This document shows, piece by piece, positions 23,544 to 33,249 of a stretch of 64,000 bases of DNA. The stretch's first letter is position 1, and each line of letters opens with the position of its first letter. The position numbers and the translations under genes were made by a program. This DNA comes from Sporosarcina sp. Te-1 (GTDB lineage: Bacteria; Bacillota; Bacilli; Bacillales_A; Planococcaceae). Below the pieces are notes generated by a model that saw nothing but the letters and a program-made list of their open reading frames with translations, had not been told where the DNA came from and made no database searches. The stretch covers positions 2,067,501 through 2,131,500 of the forward strand of contig NZ_CP071798.1 of assembly GCF_017498505.1 (NCBI RefSeq), given 5' to 3'.

Positions 23544-24929
23544 TCAGGATGCAGGACGCTTAATGAACAAGGACAAGATTACATTGATAACTGCAAATAG
23601 AAGGCCAACCATAAATACAACGAAAGCTGCAGAGGAAGCGGCTGACGAAACATCGGGCACTGTTAAAAGCAGTTGATTCTGCCGCGCGGTGAACAAGGAA
23701 ATCATAATGCCGATGCCGAGCGCACCCGCCACCTGTTGTGATGTTTGCGAAATCGCAATTCCATCCGGATACAATTTGCGCGGCAAGGCATTCAGAGTGT
23801 TCGTCTGCACAGAGGGAATCACCATGCCGATTCCCAGCATCATGATCATATGGGCCAAGATAACGGGCCATAATGCAGTATTCGATCCAAGCGATATGTA
23901 AAGGATATACGCGATGACGACGAGGATCGTTCCGGGTGTGATAAGAGCCCTCGGACCATATTTATCAAATAACCGCCCGACAATGGGCGCGAGAACACAG
24001 TTGAGCAAACTCCCCGGCAACAGGACCAGACCTGAGACGAACGCTGAAATCAGCAATGCCATCTGCATATACATCGGCAGGACGACTAGCAATGACAGCA
24101 TATTGAAAAATGTAATGACATTCATAACCAAGCCCAATGTGAATAAAGAATGCTTGAACGCTCGCAAATTCAACATAGGTTCCGGCATCCTTACTTGCCG
24201 GATTGCAAATAGAATAAGGGCCATAAACCCGATTCCAATCGAGCCGAGCACAATAGCATCGGTCCATCCCAAACTTCCGCCGGAGCTGACACCATAGACA
24301 ACGCCGCCAAAACCGACTGTCGATAAGACAACAGATAGCAAATCAATGGATACCTTTCGTATCTCGTTTACATTTGGAATGAATACGATACCCAAGACGA
24401 GGGAGAGCAGTAAAAACGGTAAAGCAAGCCAAAAAATCCAATGCCACGAGATGGCATCTAAGATCATCCCAGCCAAAGTCGGTCCGAAGGCAGGGCCCGC
24501 TAAAATAACCAAGCCCATCATCCCCATTGCACCGCCACGTTTGTCCGGTGGATAAATAGTAAAAATAACATTTTGCGTAAGCGGCAGCATAATCGCAAGC
24601 CCGGCAGCCTGTATGATACGTGCTGCAAGCAAAACTTCAAATGCAGGAGCGAGAGCTGCCACGACAGTTCCGATAATAGAAAAGAATAAAGATGCCAAGA
24701 ACATTTGGCGCGTGGTGTATTTCTGCATTAAGATCCCTGTCACGGGCACTAAGATGCCAAGTGTTAGAAAGTAACCTGTCGCAAGCCATTGGATGGTCGT
24801 CGCATCGACATCGAAAATTCCTTTTAATTCATTTAAGGCGATATTTAACGCGGTCTCGCTGAAGAGCCCGACAAATCCCGCAATCAGCAGGGCAGCCATA
24901 ATAGGGCCTGTTTTATATTGTTTATTCAC
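23544..24929 (-). CDS. MFS multidrug exporter, DHA2 family
   Basis: 461-residue transporter of the DHA2 drug:H+ antiporter type. It has an ETALNIALNELKGIF first helix region, GILMQKYTTRQMFLASLF in place of motif A, and the motif C-like LAGPAFGPTLAGMILD. The Bacillus MDR permeases of the YcnB/LmrB/YubD kind share this layout. I place the start at GTG 24929 because an AAAGGAG site lies nine bases upstream; the ATG at 24959 has none. An inverted repeat overlapping its probable promoter suggests control by an unlinked repressor. Confidence 0.85.
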   Translation of the reverse strand: MNKQYKTGPIMAALLIAGFVGLFSETALNIALNELKGIFDVDATTIQWLATGYFLTLGILVPVTGILMQKYTTRQMFLASLFFSIIGTVVAALAPAFEVLLAARIIQAAGLAIMLPLTQNVIFTIYPPDKRGGAMGMMGLVILAGPAFGPTLAGMILDAISWHWIFWLALPFLLLSLVLGIVFIPNVNEIRKVSIDLLSVVLSTVGFGGVVYGVSSGGSLGWTDAIVLGSIGIGFMALILFAIRQVRMPEPMLNLRAFKHSLFTLGLVMNVITFFNMLSLLVVLPMYMQMALLISAFVSGLVLLPGSLLNCVLAPIVGRLFDKYGPRALITPGTILVVIAYILYISLGSNTALWPVILAHMIMMLGIGMVIPSVQTNTLNALPRKLYPDGIAISQTSQQVAGALGIGIMISLFTARQNQLLLTVPDVSSAASSAAFVVFMVGLLFAVINVILSLFIKRPAS

Positions 24930-25024
24930 AACCCACTTCTCCTTTAACTCTACAATCATTGCGTCCTAGTTTCACAACGACTTTTTGTCCAAATCCCGGA
25001 GCACACCTCCATGATGCTAACCGG

Positions 25025-25062
25025 TTCGTTTTGAACTATAACAAAAACGAATTCCCTCATGT
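25025..25062 (-). promoter_or_regulatory. Promoter with overlapping operator for the MFS gene
   Basis: On the minus strand TTACAT and TATAGT hexamers are spaced by 18 bases. An inverted repeat, TTCGTTTTG (25025-25033) and CAAAAACGAA (25042-25051), overlaps the -10 side. A second imperfect dyad (TGTAA/TTACA) lies beside it at about 25060-25086. Confidence 0.5.
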
Positions 25063-25153
25063 AAGTGTTTTTTTACATTACACATGAACGGCGTTCACAA
25101 TTCGGACACAACCATCCTATTCTGAAGCGTCTTGTCACGTGCTCAAAAGAAAG

Positions 25154-25178
25154 GTTAATACTCCCATGGACAGGGAAG
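25154..25178 (+). promoter_or_regulatory. Sigma-B-like promoter of the catalase gene
   Basis: GTTAAT (25154-25159) and GGGAAG (25173-25178) with a 13-base spacer fit the sigma-B pattern GTTTAA-N12-15-GGGTAT with one and two mismatches. Catalases of this group are known general-stress genes. Confidence 0.5.
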
Positions 25179-25234
25179 AGTGAATATATGATCCCCTGCC
25201 CTAAAGGGGAAATTCATGGTAGGAGGGACTCCAT

Positions 25235-26836
25235 ATGAAGGATGAAAGACATGAGGCTACGCAAGACTCGGCAAACGAAGAGGATTTGACGCTGACAAAC
25301 CGGCAAGGGCATCCCGTTACAAACAATCAAAACTTGCGTACGATTGGGAACCGGGGACCTGCAACACTTGAGAACTACCATTTCATCGAAAAGCTGAGCC
25401 ACTTTGACCGGGAACGGATTCCTGAACGTGTCGTCCATGCAAGAGGGGCAGGCGCTCACGGTTATTTCGAGGCGTACGGATCAGCAGGCGATGAATCGAT
25501 AGCCAAATATACGAGAGCCAAGCTGTTTCAAGAAAAGGGGAAACAAACGCCTGTGTTCGTCCGCTTTTCTTCCGTTATCCATGGTGGCCATTCGCCCGAG
25601 ACACTTCGGGATCCACGCGGCTTTGCGGTTAAGTTTTATACGGAAGACGGCAACTGGGATCTCGTCGGGAATAACTTGAAGATCTTTTTTATCCGCGATG
25701 CAATCAAGTTTCCAGATATGATTCATGCGTTCAAGCCCGATCCGGTTACGAACATCCAAGACAGCGAGCGCTTCTTTGATTTCTGCGCCAATTCACCGGA
25801 ATCCTTCCATATGGTCACGTTCATTTACTCCCCCTGGGGCATTCCAGCCAATTACCGGCAGATGCAAGGCTCCGGGGTTAACACATACAAATGGGTGAAC
25901 AGCGAAGGAGAAGCGGTTCTCGTTAAATATCACTGGGAGCCAAAACAAGACATCAAAAACTTGACGCAGCAAGAGGCAGAGGAAATTCAAGCGAAAAATT
26001 TCAACCATGCGACCCAGGATTTATATGAAGCCATCGAACGGGGCGATTATCCAGAGTGGGAGTTATTCGTCCAAATTATGAGCGACGACGAGCATCCGGA
26101 GCTGGACTTCGATCCGCTCGATGACACCAAACTATGGCCGAACGATCAATTCCCATGGATTCCGATCGGCCGGATGGTATTGAATAAAAACCCGGAGGAC
26201 TATTTCACAGAAGTCGAGCAAGTCGCCTTTGGGACAGGTGTCCTGGTCGACGGCTTGGATTTTTCTGATGACAAGATGCTGCAAGGCCGGACATTCTCCT
26301 ACTCCGATACCCAGCGGTACCGTGTGGGACCAAACTATCTCCAATTGCCGATCAATGCGCCAAAAACACGCGTCGCCACAAACCAAAGAGGCGGCCAAAT
26401 GCAATACAAAGTAGACTTGGCACCAGGTCAAAATCCACATATCAATTACGAGCCTTCCATTCTTGGCGGCTTGCAAGAAGCGAAACCGGCCGGCAAAGAA
26501 TATACCCCGCACTACGATGCCGATCTGGTCCGGGAATCTATTGACCGTAACGACAACACCAAGCAAGCCGGCGAAACATACCGCGCTTTCGAGGACTGGG
26601 AAAAGGATGAATTGATTCACAACCTAGTTAACGATCTATCGAAATGCGATCCGCGGCTTCAAGAAAAAATGATTGCTTTGGCCGAGGATGCCGATGAGGA
26701 ATACGGCCGCCGTTTGCGCGAAGGACTCGCCAACGCCAGCAAGGCTGGTTCCAGCATGCGTCCCCTCGGAAATGAAGGCGGCGAAAAAGGCCCGAAAATG
26801 GCAGAGGAAAAAGGAAAAGAGACTGATTCATACTGA
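25235..26836 (+). CDS. Heme catalase (KatX/KatE-like)
   Basis: 533-residue monofunctional catalase that dismutates hydrogen peroxide. The active-site histidine is His68 in [17 protein letters not shown], the distal asparagine is in [13 protein letters not shown], and the heme-ligand tyrosine is in the [12 protein letters not shown] motif. Length exceeds the usual 480-residue KatA because of a roughly 50-residue C-terminal extension rich in Lys, Glu and Gly. The Bacillus spore catalase KatX is of similar length, but I cannot assign it with certainty. A GGAGGGA site precedes the ATG, a sigma-B-like promoter lies upstream and a strong terminator follows. Confidence 0.93.
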   Translation: MKDERHEATQDSANEEDLTLTNRQGHPVTNNQNLRTIGNRGPATLENYHFIEKLSHFDRERIPERVVHARGAGAHGYFEAYGSAGDESIAKYTRAKLFQEKGKQTPVFVRFSSVIHGGHSPETLRDPRGFAVKFYTEDGNWDLVGNNLKIFFIRDAIKFPDMIHAFKPDPVTNIQDSERFFDFCANSPESFHMVTFIYSPWGIPANYRQMQGSGVNTYKWVNSEGEAVLVKYHWEPKQDIKNLTQQEAEEIQAKNFNHATQDLYEAIERGDYPEWELFVQIMSDDEHPELDFDPLDDTKLWPNDQFPWIPIGRMVLNKNPEDYFTEVEQVAFGTGVLVDGLDFSDDKMLQGRTFSYSDTQRYRVGPNYLQLPINAPKTRVATNQRGGQMQYKVDLAPGQNPHINYEPSILGGLQEAKPAGKEYTPHYDADLVRESIDRNDNTKQAGETYRAFEDWEKDELIHNLVNDLSKCDPRLQEKMIALAEDADEEYGRRLREGLANASKAGSSMRPLGNEGGEKGPKMAEEKGKETDSY

Positions 26837-26849
26837 TTTGGTGATAATG

Positions 26850-26887
26850 AAAAGGGTTGGAAATCGACTGATTTCCAACCCTTTTGT
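26850..26887 (+). terminator. Catalase terminator
   Basis: Perfect 16-bp arms starting AAAAGGGTTGG (26850-26865) and ending CCAACCCTTTT (26870-26885). Confidence 0.9.
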
Positions 26888-26893
26888 GTGCGT

Positions 26894-27130
26894 GCCAAAT
26901 ACAACCGCGTTTATGCCAAATATGACTGGACATGCGCCAAATATGTCGGTTTCATGCCAAATACTACCGGATGAGCGCCAAATACATCTGTTCCGTGCCA
27001 AATCCCTCCGAACATGTGCCAAATAAATCAAGTTTCGTGCCAAAACCTACTGAATGTTCGCCAAATAATTTAACTGAAGTCTAGATTCCATCCGCCAACA
27101 CCAGTTAATCCATCCGAACGCCAGATTCGG
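26894..27130. repeat. Intergenic array of 21-bp degenerate repeats (array 2)
   Basis: Nine GCCAAAT-type cores start at 26894, 26915, 26936, 26956, 26977, 26997, 27018, 27039 and 27060, so spacing is 20-21 bp throughout. The last part (to about 27130) decays into CCAGTTAATC and GCCAGATTCGG, matching the drifted units of array 1. The unit between cores is poorly conserved. The array lies between the catalase terminator and the YdhK stop. Confidence 0.85.
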
Positions 27131-27183
27131 TTGCACAAACAGATCTCCAGAAGGCATCTGGCCGGACATCCCACCATAATGCG

Positions 27184-27747
27184 TCACTTCGCCGAAAGTT
27201 CATCTTCCGTGACCCACTTATGATTGGTCACGGGCTCTCCTCCAGTCGTAGGAGTGTAATCAATCATGTATACCGTTGTCTTCACAGAGGAATCGATAAC
27301 TCCTTTTGCTCCTTTCATCCCTTTCATATGATCTGCCTCGATGGTCACTTCGGTGCCGTCCGCCAACGGTTGATCGCCTGCATCTTTAATTTCCTCTTGG
27401 ATCACCCATTTATGATTCGGTACTTTCTTTCCTCCATCAACAGGCGTATAGGTCACTTCATAGGCAGTCGTTTCATAGGCACCTGCAATGGTCGCCACGG
27501 CCCCTTTCATTCCTTCCATATGGTCCGCCTGGACAATTGCTTCGCTGCCGACTGGATATGTAGGATCAGCGGCAACTTGGAGCGTGTTCGGAACATTTCC
27601 TGTTCCCGTGTGATCCATCTCATGGTGAGAGGACTCTTGGTTCGTCTCAACTTTCGTATTCTGTTCGCTATCGGCTTTTTCTTTATTTCCGCAACCAGCA
27701 GCAAGAATCAGCATAACCGCACTTGCTAATAACATAAGTTTTTTCAT
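27184..27747 (-). CDS. YdhK-family lipoprotein (two DUF1541 repeats)
   Basis: 187-residue secreted lipoprotein. The signal peptide ends in a lipobox with Cys19 (ILAAGC). After a short linker with Gln/Ser/His-rich sequence come two copies of the DUF1541 domain, each opening with ADHMxGMKGA and ending NHKWVxxxE (about residues 70-125 and 130-185). YdhK proteins are anchored outside the membrane; metal (copper) handling has been suggested for relatives, but the function is not settled. The His/Met-rich motif would suit metal binding. Confidence 0.87.
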   Translation of the reverse strand: MKKLMLLASAVMLILAAGCGNKEKADSEQNTKVETNQESSHHEMDHTGTGNVPNTLQVAADPTYPVGSEAIVQADHMEGMKGAVATIAGAYETTAYEVTYTPVDGGKKVPNHKWVIQEEIKDAGDQPLADGTEVTIEADHMKGMKGAKGVIDSSVKTTVYMIDYTPTTGGEPVTNHKWVTEDELSAK

Positions 27748-27842
27748 AAACTATTTCTCCTTTATGTATAATTTTTTTCTACCTTCATCGTTTCCCGCTC
27801 CCACCAGTTTTATAACGCCCTTTGCCGTTTCAGCATAAAAAA

Positions 27843-27881
27843 AGCTGCCACGAAGGCGATAGTTCTACCTTCCTGACAGCT
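27843..27881 (-). terminator. Terminator of the ABC exporter operon
   Basis: On the minus strand AGCTGTCAGGAAGG pairs with CCTTCGTGGCAGCT and is followed by TTTTTTTATG. Confidence 0.8.
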
Positions 27882-27887
27882 TCTACG

Positions 27888-30353
27888 TCACTTATTATCT
27901 TGCAGCACTTCCACGCTTATTTTTCTGTTGCCTAGTTTACGGCCAATCGGCACGAACAGTGCCACACTGATGATGACCATAGCTGCTGCGACTGACCAGA
28001 GCAAAGGTGCATTCACATACAATTTACCTGGGTCGATGAGCAGAATAATCCAGGATAATAAAAACCCGCAGATCGCGCCAAAACATAGCCCGATTACGAC
28101 ATACAGGATGACCTGTGTCAAAATGACCTTTCCGACACCCCCTGGCCGCACACCGATTGTCCGTAAGACAGCAAACTCTTTCCGTTTGGAATAAATCGTA
28201 TTGATAAGTGTATTGCAAACGCCTGTCATGACGGACAAAACAAGCGCCGCAAGCACCATGAGGAAGATCGACCACCGTTGCAGGAACATGGTATTTGCCT
28301 CGTCAATTGATTTTTGATGGCCAAACAATTGTAGCTCTGGATATTGCTGCTTCAATGGTTCGACAGCATTCAGCACTTCCGCTTCATCATCCGTATCGAT
28401 GTAGAGGGAATTGAACGTGGTGAATTCATTCCAGAACTGGGTCGCCTTCCAATCCATCATGGCATCCACCCCGGACATGGTAGTGGAAATGGCGCCTACA
28501 ACCATCTGATCAATCCATTCTACTTGCATCGTAGTATTAGAATAGACACCGATCCGATAAGAATCCCCGACCTGCAAGTCATGTTCCTTTGCAAATTCCT
28601 TTGATACGACCATTTCCGAAGTCGGTTCAATTTCCTTGCTGTTCTCCAAGTCTAGTGCAGTCAAATCTGTTAAAATATAGCCGAATTCCGCTTCCTTCCC
28701 CGTCAGTTGAATCTCCCCTGGAGCCGCGTCGCTGGATGCATACACTTTCCCCCCCGGAAATTGTTCCTCCACTTTCTTTTGCAGTTCCAATGTTGGGATT
28801 TCGGAATCCCATATTCTGCTCTTCAAGACGACTGAGGTCGGAAATTGCTTGTGAATATAGGTCAACCCATTTTGTTGGATGGTATTTAATAAAACCGAGC
28901 CGAATACGGTTATGGTCATCACAAGACTGATCGATAAAATAACGAGTGTATTTTTGCGTATTTGCGGGACCATCGTCTGTATGGCAACGGCCGCCTCTTT
29001 TCCGAACACTTTTTGCACGACCGGAATGAGCGCGCGTAACAACGGTGCCATATACAGAGGCAGCAGAAGGAATAGCGAGACGATGCATAGCAACCCGCCG
29101 ACTAATAAGGCAAGCGCTTTACCTCCTTCTCCATCTGGACTGACAAAGCCGATGATGATTGCGAGTATGGAGATCGCAGCTAACAACAAGCCCCAATTCC
29201 TTCTCTTTGAGGAATGAGCAAAATCAATTTTTTCATTTTCCTCGAACAATTGGATCGGCAAAGCCTTGGATGCCTTATAGGCCGGGATGGTCAGAAAGCC
29301 CTGAATGACAATCGCACAAATGAGTGCCACCGGAATCGCGACCTGCCAGGCAAATGTGGTTGCCGCCATCTCTATGGAAAACAGACGCCCGAAGAGCGGT
29401 TGGATCAGTTGATTTCCGCCTGCCGCCAATAGCAGCCCGATGAGTGTCCCTGCGGAATTGATCACAGTACTTTGAATCAAAACGATGTTGGCAATCTGTT
29501 TCGTCCGTGCTCCCATTGCACGCATAATTGCAAACTGGTTCCGATTTTTATACAACAGCAGGTCAAAGTTGGATATGACCATCATGGACGTCACAAGCAA
29601 TATTAAAACAGCCATCACGCCGATGAACACCGTCAAGGACTCCATGTTCTGCTTAACGAATTCCTCTTGCTCCATGACATCGATCCGCAGTCTGTCATCA
29701 AACTTCTGCAAATCAACTGCCATGGAAACGACATCCGTACCGGGTACTGCTTTGATCATCAGTGCAGTGGTCGTCAGCTCATACTCGTTGCTTGGAAACG
29801 ATTTGGCCGTCTCCAGTGAAAAGATGACCATATCCGGAACCATGCCTGCCCCTTCAATATTTTTTATAATTTCCACTAACGTGAAGCGGCCGTTTTCGAT
29901 CTCGACTTCATCGCCGATTTCGAGTTGCAAAGAGCGGGCCAGCTGTTCCGACATGACGACGGAGTTTGCATCCAAATCGACTGTTGTATTATACCTGCTT
30001 CTCGCAAGATCATCGTTCTCCATCCCGACGGTATACACATTGCCGCCTAAAGGTACGACAAATGCTCTTGTTACGAACACTTCCGAAATTTCTTCCGTCC
30101 CCGGATGCGCCGCGGCAAAATGGAATAACGCCTCCTCATCATAAGCTGGTCCTTCACTGTCATAGACGATAGCCACATCTTGCTCGCCGAACAACGCCTT
30201 CATTTCATCCTGCAGCGATTGCTTTGCATTAGACGAAAAGACGGATAAGGTGACAATTAAGGACACTGCAATCGCTATACTGACAAACGAGGTGAATACG
30301 ATAAACGGATTGGCGCGAAAAAACCGGAAGGCTATATCATTCAACGACTTCAT
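27888..30353 (-). CDS. FtsX-domain ABC transporter permease
   Basis: 821 residues with the MacB/LolC-type layout duplicated: N-terminal helix, large extracellular domain (about 45-235), three-helix FtsX domain (about 245-370), second helix set and extracellular domain (about 400-690), and a final FtsX domain (about 690-810). It works with the ATPase encoded just upstream, whose gene it overlaps by 17 bases. Such mechanotransmission pumps export peptides or lipids or control cell-wall enzymes rather than importing solutes. No two-component system sits beside it. Confidence 0.85.
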   Translation of the reverse strand: MKSLNDIAFRFFRANPFIVFTSFVSIAIAVSLIVTLSVFSSNAKQSLQDEMKALFGEQDVAIVYDSEGPAYDEEALFHFAAAHPGTEEISEVFVTRAFVVPLGGNVYTVGMENDDLARSRYNTTVDLDANSVVMSEQLARSLQLEIGDEVEIENGRFTLVEIIKNIEGAGMVPDMVIFSLETAKSFPSNEYELTTTALMIKAVPGTDVVSMAVDLQKFDDRLRIDVMEQEEFVKQNMESLTVFIGVMAVLILLVTSMMVISNFDLLLYKNRNQFAIMRAMGARTKQIANIVLIQSTVINSAGTLIGLLLAAGGNQLIQPLFGRLFSIEMAATTFAWQVAIPVALICAIVIQGFLTIPAYKASKALPIQLFEENEKIDFAHSSKRRNWGLLLAAISILAIIIGFVSPDGEGGKALALLVGGLLCIVSLFLLLPLYMAPLLRALIPVVQKVFGKEAAVAIQTMVPQIRKNTLVILSISLVMTITVFGSVLLNTIQQNGLTYIHKQFPTSVVLKSRIWDSEIPTLELQKKVEEQFPGGKVYASSDAAPGEIQLTGKEAEFGYILTDLTALDLENSKEIEPTSEMVVSKEFAKEHDLQVGDSYRIGVYSNTTMQVEWIDQMVVGAISTTMSGVDAMMDWKATQFWNEFTTFNSLYIDTDDEAEVLNAVEPLKQQYPELQLFGHQKSIDEANTMFLQRWSIFLMVLAALVLSVMTGVCNTLINTIYSKRKEFAVLRTIGVRPGGVGKVILTQVILYVVIGLCFGAICGFLLSWIILLIDPGKLYVNAPLLWSVAAAMVIISVALFVPIGRKLGNRKISVEVLQDNK

Positions 30354-31101
30354 GTGTGCGGCCTCCCAAAATCGTCTGGAAGATTTGCATGATTTCTTCC
30401 ATATCTCCGGTTCCCTTGCACGTATACGTACTTACCATTTCCCCATCATGGAAAAACAGCACACGATCCGCATATGTCGCCACATTCGGATCGTGCGTGA
30501 CGACGAGCATGCTTTGATTCAGTTTCTCCTTCAACTCCGTCAGCACACGCAAAATATCATTTGATGTGTTCGTATCCAAGTTCCCCGTCAATTCATCCGC
30601 CAGTATGATCGGCGGTTCCGTAATCAGCGCCCGGCCGATCGCCACCCGTTGCTGCTGGCCTCCTGAAAGCTGAACCGGCCGATGATGCCGCCACTCTCGA
30701 AGCCCCATCAGTTCCACCATAGCCGCAGTCTTTTGACGAATCTCCTCCTTCGAATGGTCTCTGATCAAGAGCGGCAGCCCGATATTCTCTTCCACTGTCA
30801 AATCTTTGAGCAAATGAAAAGACTGAAAGATGAATCCGATATGATCCCGGCGAAAATCTGTCGCATAGGGCTCTCGGAACATTTGAGCCGACGTTTGGCC
30901 ATTCATGACAATCCGGCCCGATGTCGGTTCATCCAATGCACCGAGGATATTGAGCAGCGTGCTCTTTCCTGAACCGCTCGTTCCCATGACAGCAATTAAC
31001 TCGCCTTTTTTTAATGTAAATGAAATACTCTTCAGCGCTTGTACGGAACCACCCGCACTTTCATAGGTTTTAGCCAGTTTTTCCACTGATAAGACATCCA
31101 T
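30337..31101 (-). CDS. ABC transporter ATPase (MacB/LolD type)
   Basis: 254-residue ATPase with intact Walker A (GTSGSGKST), signature (LSGGQQQRVAIGRAL) and Walker B (IILADELTGNLD). The TGNLD form of the D-loop is typical of ATPases that power FtsX-like permeases. The start is ATG 31101, preceded by AGGGGAA; the reading frame stays open much further upstream but that extension has no ribosome site and does not look like protein. Cotranscribed with the permease. Confidence 0.92.
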   Translation of the reverse strand: MDVLSVEKLAKTYESAGGSVQALKSISFTLKKGELIAVMGTSGSGKSTLLNILGALDEPTSGRIVMNGQTSAQMFREPYATDFRRDHIGFIFQSFHLLKDLTVEENIGLPLLIRDHSKEEIRQKTAAMVELMGLREWRHHRPVQLSGGQQQRVAIGRALITEPPIILADELTGNLDTNTSNDILRVLTELKEKLNQSMLVVTHDPNVATYADRVLFFHDGEMVSTYTCKGTGDMEEIMQIFQTILGGRTHEVVE

Positions 31102-31288
31102 GTGAATTCCCCTGCTTTCTTTTTCTGAGTACTCTAAGCATACGGAGGAAACACAAGCCCTTCCATCGAAGTAACGAACAAAAGGAAGGCGGCAACTTAC
31201 ATTTTTGTCATAGAGGTCAGTGTTTTGAAACAAAAAAAGGAAAAGCCGTTTTTGACCTTTCCAGATGTTCATTTTGAAATTTTTTCAC

Positions 31289-32035
31289 TTACTCGGAACC
31301 AACATTGTTCATTTCCTTATGCGCAAATGGACACTTAGCAACGATCGGCTCCACATCATCCCCGATGAAGAACTGCTTCCATTCGTTATGCTCCGGATCA
31401 CCATAGTGGCTAATATCCGGATGCTTCGGCAACCGATCCCACACTTCTACCCGTTGGCGCACTTTTTCCCGAGACATGATTCCACCTTTTTCTGTCCCCT
31501 TCAATCCTTGGAAAATGCGTCTTGGCTGAAAGCCGAGTACCATGGACGGCCCCAGGTCCCTTGTTTTACGTTGCTTATAGGCAGGAGCATTGCCAAAGAC
31601 AAAGATCGGTTCACCTCCAAAATGGAAATCCCATAAGTAATGATACGGATCCCTCGGGCTGTCCGCCGGCCATTCGACTCCATCCCTATCGTGCAAGTAT
31701 TGAAGAATTCTCCAGAACTGTTCCCGGTATGCCTCCAGCTCCCCTTCCTTCTCGAATGGCTCCACAAAGACGAACAGCCCATGCCGTTTATGATTCGGAT
31801 CCTCGAAAAGCTGTAAAAATTCGTGAAGCGCAGCCGGAAGATTTGACCAGTCCTGCTGCGTTATGTATGCATACCGAAGTTCGCCTTTCAATTCTCCGCC
31901 CATTCCGAAATAACAAGGAAACGTCTTCTCGGTCACCGTATCATGAAATATCTTGTAACTAGCCAGCAACCAATCCGGCAAATCCTTTCTTGTGCGAAAG
32001 TCCTCCTTTGTCAATAAAGCCTTCATCGTCTTCAC
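31289..32035 (-). CDS. YqcI/YcgG-family protein
   Basis: 248-residue protein of the YqcI/YcgG family, about the usual size. Recognisable segments are FPCYFGMGGELKGELRYAYI, GLFVFVEPFEKEGELEAYREQFWRILQYLHDRDGVEWP and the C-terminal cysteine-containing EPIVAKCPFAHKE. No membrane segment. In other bacteria the family occurs near heme or iron-related and biosynthetic genes, and a heme-oxygenase-like N-hydroxylating role has been proposed for relatives; that does not prove the function here. Monocistronic. Confidence 0.8.
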   Translation of the reverse strand: MKTMKALLTKEDFRTRKDLPDWLLASYKIFHDTVTEKTFPCYFGMGGELKGELRYAYITQQDWSNLPAALHEFLQLFEDPNHKRHGLFVFVEPFEKEGELEAYREQFWRILQYLHDRDGVEWPADSPRDPYHYLWDFHFGGEPIFVFGNAPAYKQRKTRDLGPSMVLGFQPRRIFQGLKGTEKGGIMSREKVRQRVEVWDRLPKHPDISHYGDPEHNEWKQFFIGDDVEPIVAKCPFAHKEMNNVGSE

Positions 32036-32170
32036 CTCGTTAATGGATTCTATTTGGTATGTTCCCTTTTGGGAGGTTTCAAAACGGATGAATCCCTCTT
32101 TACCGAGTCAATCTATTCAATTTGACGTGCACTTATGATCAATTCCAGGAAACTGGCGAATGAATAATAA

Positions 32171-32212
32171 AGAAGCCAGTTGCCCTATTCCAACTCGGAA
32201 CAGGCGACTGGC
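32171..32212 (-). terminator. Terminator of the VOC gene
   Basis: AAGCCAGTTGCC and AGGCGACTGGCC arms flanking a 16-base loop; on the minus strand followed by TTCTTTATTATTC. Confidence 0.7.
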
Positions 32213-32225
32213 CTATTACAATCAC

Positions 32226-32576
32226 TTATTTTTTGTTTTCAATTAATCCGATGCCAAGTCCTGTCGGATCCACCAGATACGCCAAGTAGAAATCGTCAAA
32301 CTCCATCTTCTCCCTCACGACGAGCGCTCCCTTGCCTGTTGCTTTGCTTATCGTCTCATCAATTGATTCCACTTCGATTTGGATACGGATGCCATGTGGA
32401 TAATCACTCGGTCCTTTGCAAATCCCCCCATTCATTCCGCCAGCGCTATCCGCTGTCGTGACGGCCCAATACTCCCAATTCGGCGGTGCCACAGTCCATC
32501 CGAACACTTCTCCGTAAAAATCGATTGCCTGTTCCGGATGCTGACTGTTCAACTCAAATCCAACAACTTTCCCCAT
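32226..32576 (-). CDS. VOC-family (glyoxalase-like) protein
   Basis: 116-residue vicinal oxygen chelate protein. It opens with VVGFELNSQHPEQAIDFYGEVFGW and ends with DDFYLAYLVDPTGLGIGLIE, the two conserved edges of a betaalphabetabetabeta pair. The metal ligands are only partly apparent. Family members include glyoxalases, dioxygenases and bleomycin-binding proteins; the substrate is unknown. Monocistronic. Confidence 0.82.
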   Translation of the reverse strand: MGKVVGFELNSQHPEQAIDFYGEVFGWTVAPPNWEYWAVTTADSAGGMNGGICKGPSDYPHGIRIQIEVESIDETISKATGKGALVVREKMEFDDFYLAYLVDPTGLGIGLIENKK

Positions 32577-32717
32577 TCCATTCCCCTCTTCCCTGCCTTT
32601 TCAAGCTGAATATTTTAAATAAATTATACAACTAGTTTCATACCAATAGAAATGGAAAAAGTCCCAGTATGTTATTCCATCCCGCCTTGCGTTAAAATAG
32701 AAAGTATATGAAAGCAA

Positions 32718-33209
32718 ATGGAATGGACGATGAAAATGAGTAAACCAATTCATTACAAATTCTGGACCCTCTGTATGGTGCAAGATGGCGATTTTATTCT
32801 ATTGCTGGATCGTCAACACGATCATTTTAAAGGATTTATCCCACCCGGCGGGAAAGTTGAGTTTCCAGAATCCTTTACGGACGCAGCGATTCGCGAAGTG
32901 AAAGAAGAAACCGGATTGGACGTCAGCGACTTGATCTTCAAAGGACTGTACGAGTACGTCAATCCAGTTAAACATGACAGATATATAATTTTTAATTATT
33001 GGACCGACACATTCATTGGTACCATTAAGGAAGAAACACGGGAGGGGAAGCCCGTTTGGGTCCATAAGGAGGAAGCTCTCCACCTCCCGATGCAATCGTC
33101 CATCAAAAGAAGATTTCCCCTGTTCTTCGAGGAAGGAACGTTTGAAATCCAAGTGGAATGGGATGAGGAAAACAACAAAGAAGGAAATGTCAGAATGCGG
33201 AGAACGTAA
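32718..33209 (+). CDS. NUDIX hydrolase
   Basis: 163-residue NUDIX enzyme. The box GX5EX7REUXEEXGU is complete (GGKVEFPESFTDAAIREVKEETGLDV at about residues 41-66). The layout, with LCMVQDGDFILLLDR before the box, is that of the MutT/8-oxo-dGTP diphosphatase type of Gram-positives. It hydrolyses a nucleoside diphosphate linked to another group. The exact start is uncertain: ATGs at 32718, 32730 and 32736 are in frame and none has a good ribosome site. An HxlR gene follows after about 40 bases. Confidence 0.85.
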   Translation: MEWTMKMSKPIHYKFWTLCMVQDGDFILLLDRQHDHFKGFIPPGGKVEFPESFTDAAIREVKEETGLDVSDLIFKGLYEYVNPVKHDRYIIFNYWTDTFIGTIKEETREGKPVWVHKEEALHLPMQSSIKRRFPLFFEEGTFEIQVEWDEENNKEGNVRMRRT

Positions 33210-33249
33210 TCGGGCTGTAATACCAATACAACCAATGGAGTCGATCATA

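Noticed and set aside
26828..27043. Open frames across array 2 on either strand
   Set aside because: Same cause: the frame stays open because of the repeated unit, and the plus-strand version overlaps the catalase stop and terminator.
31101..31272. N-terminal extension of the FtsX-type ATPase
   Set aside because: The frame is open upstream of 31101, but there is no ribosome site and the ABC domain begins right after the ATG at 31101.
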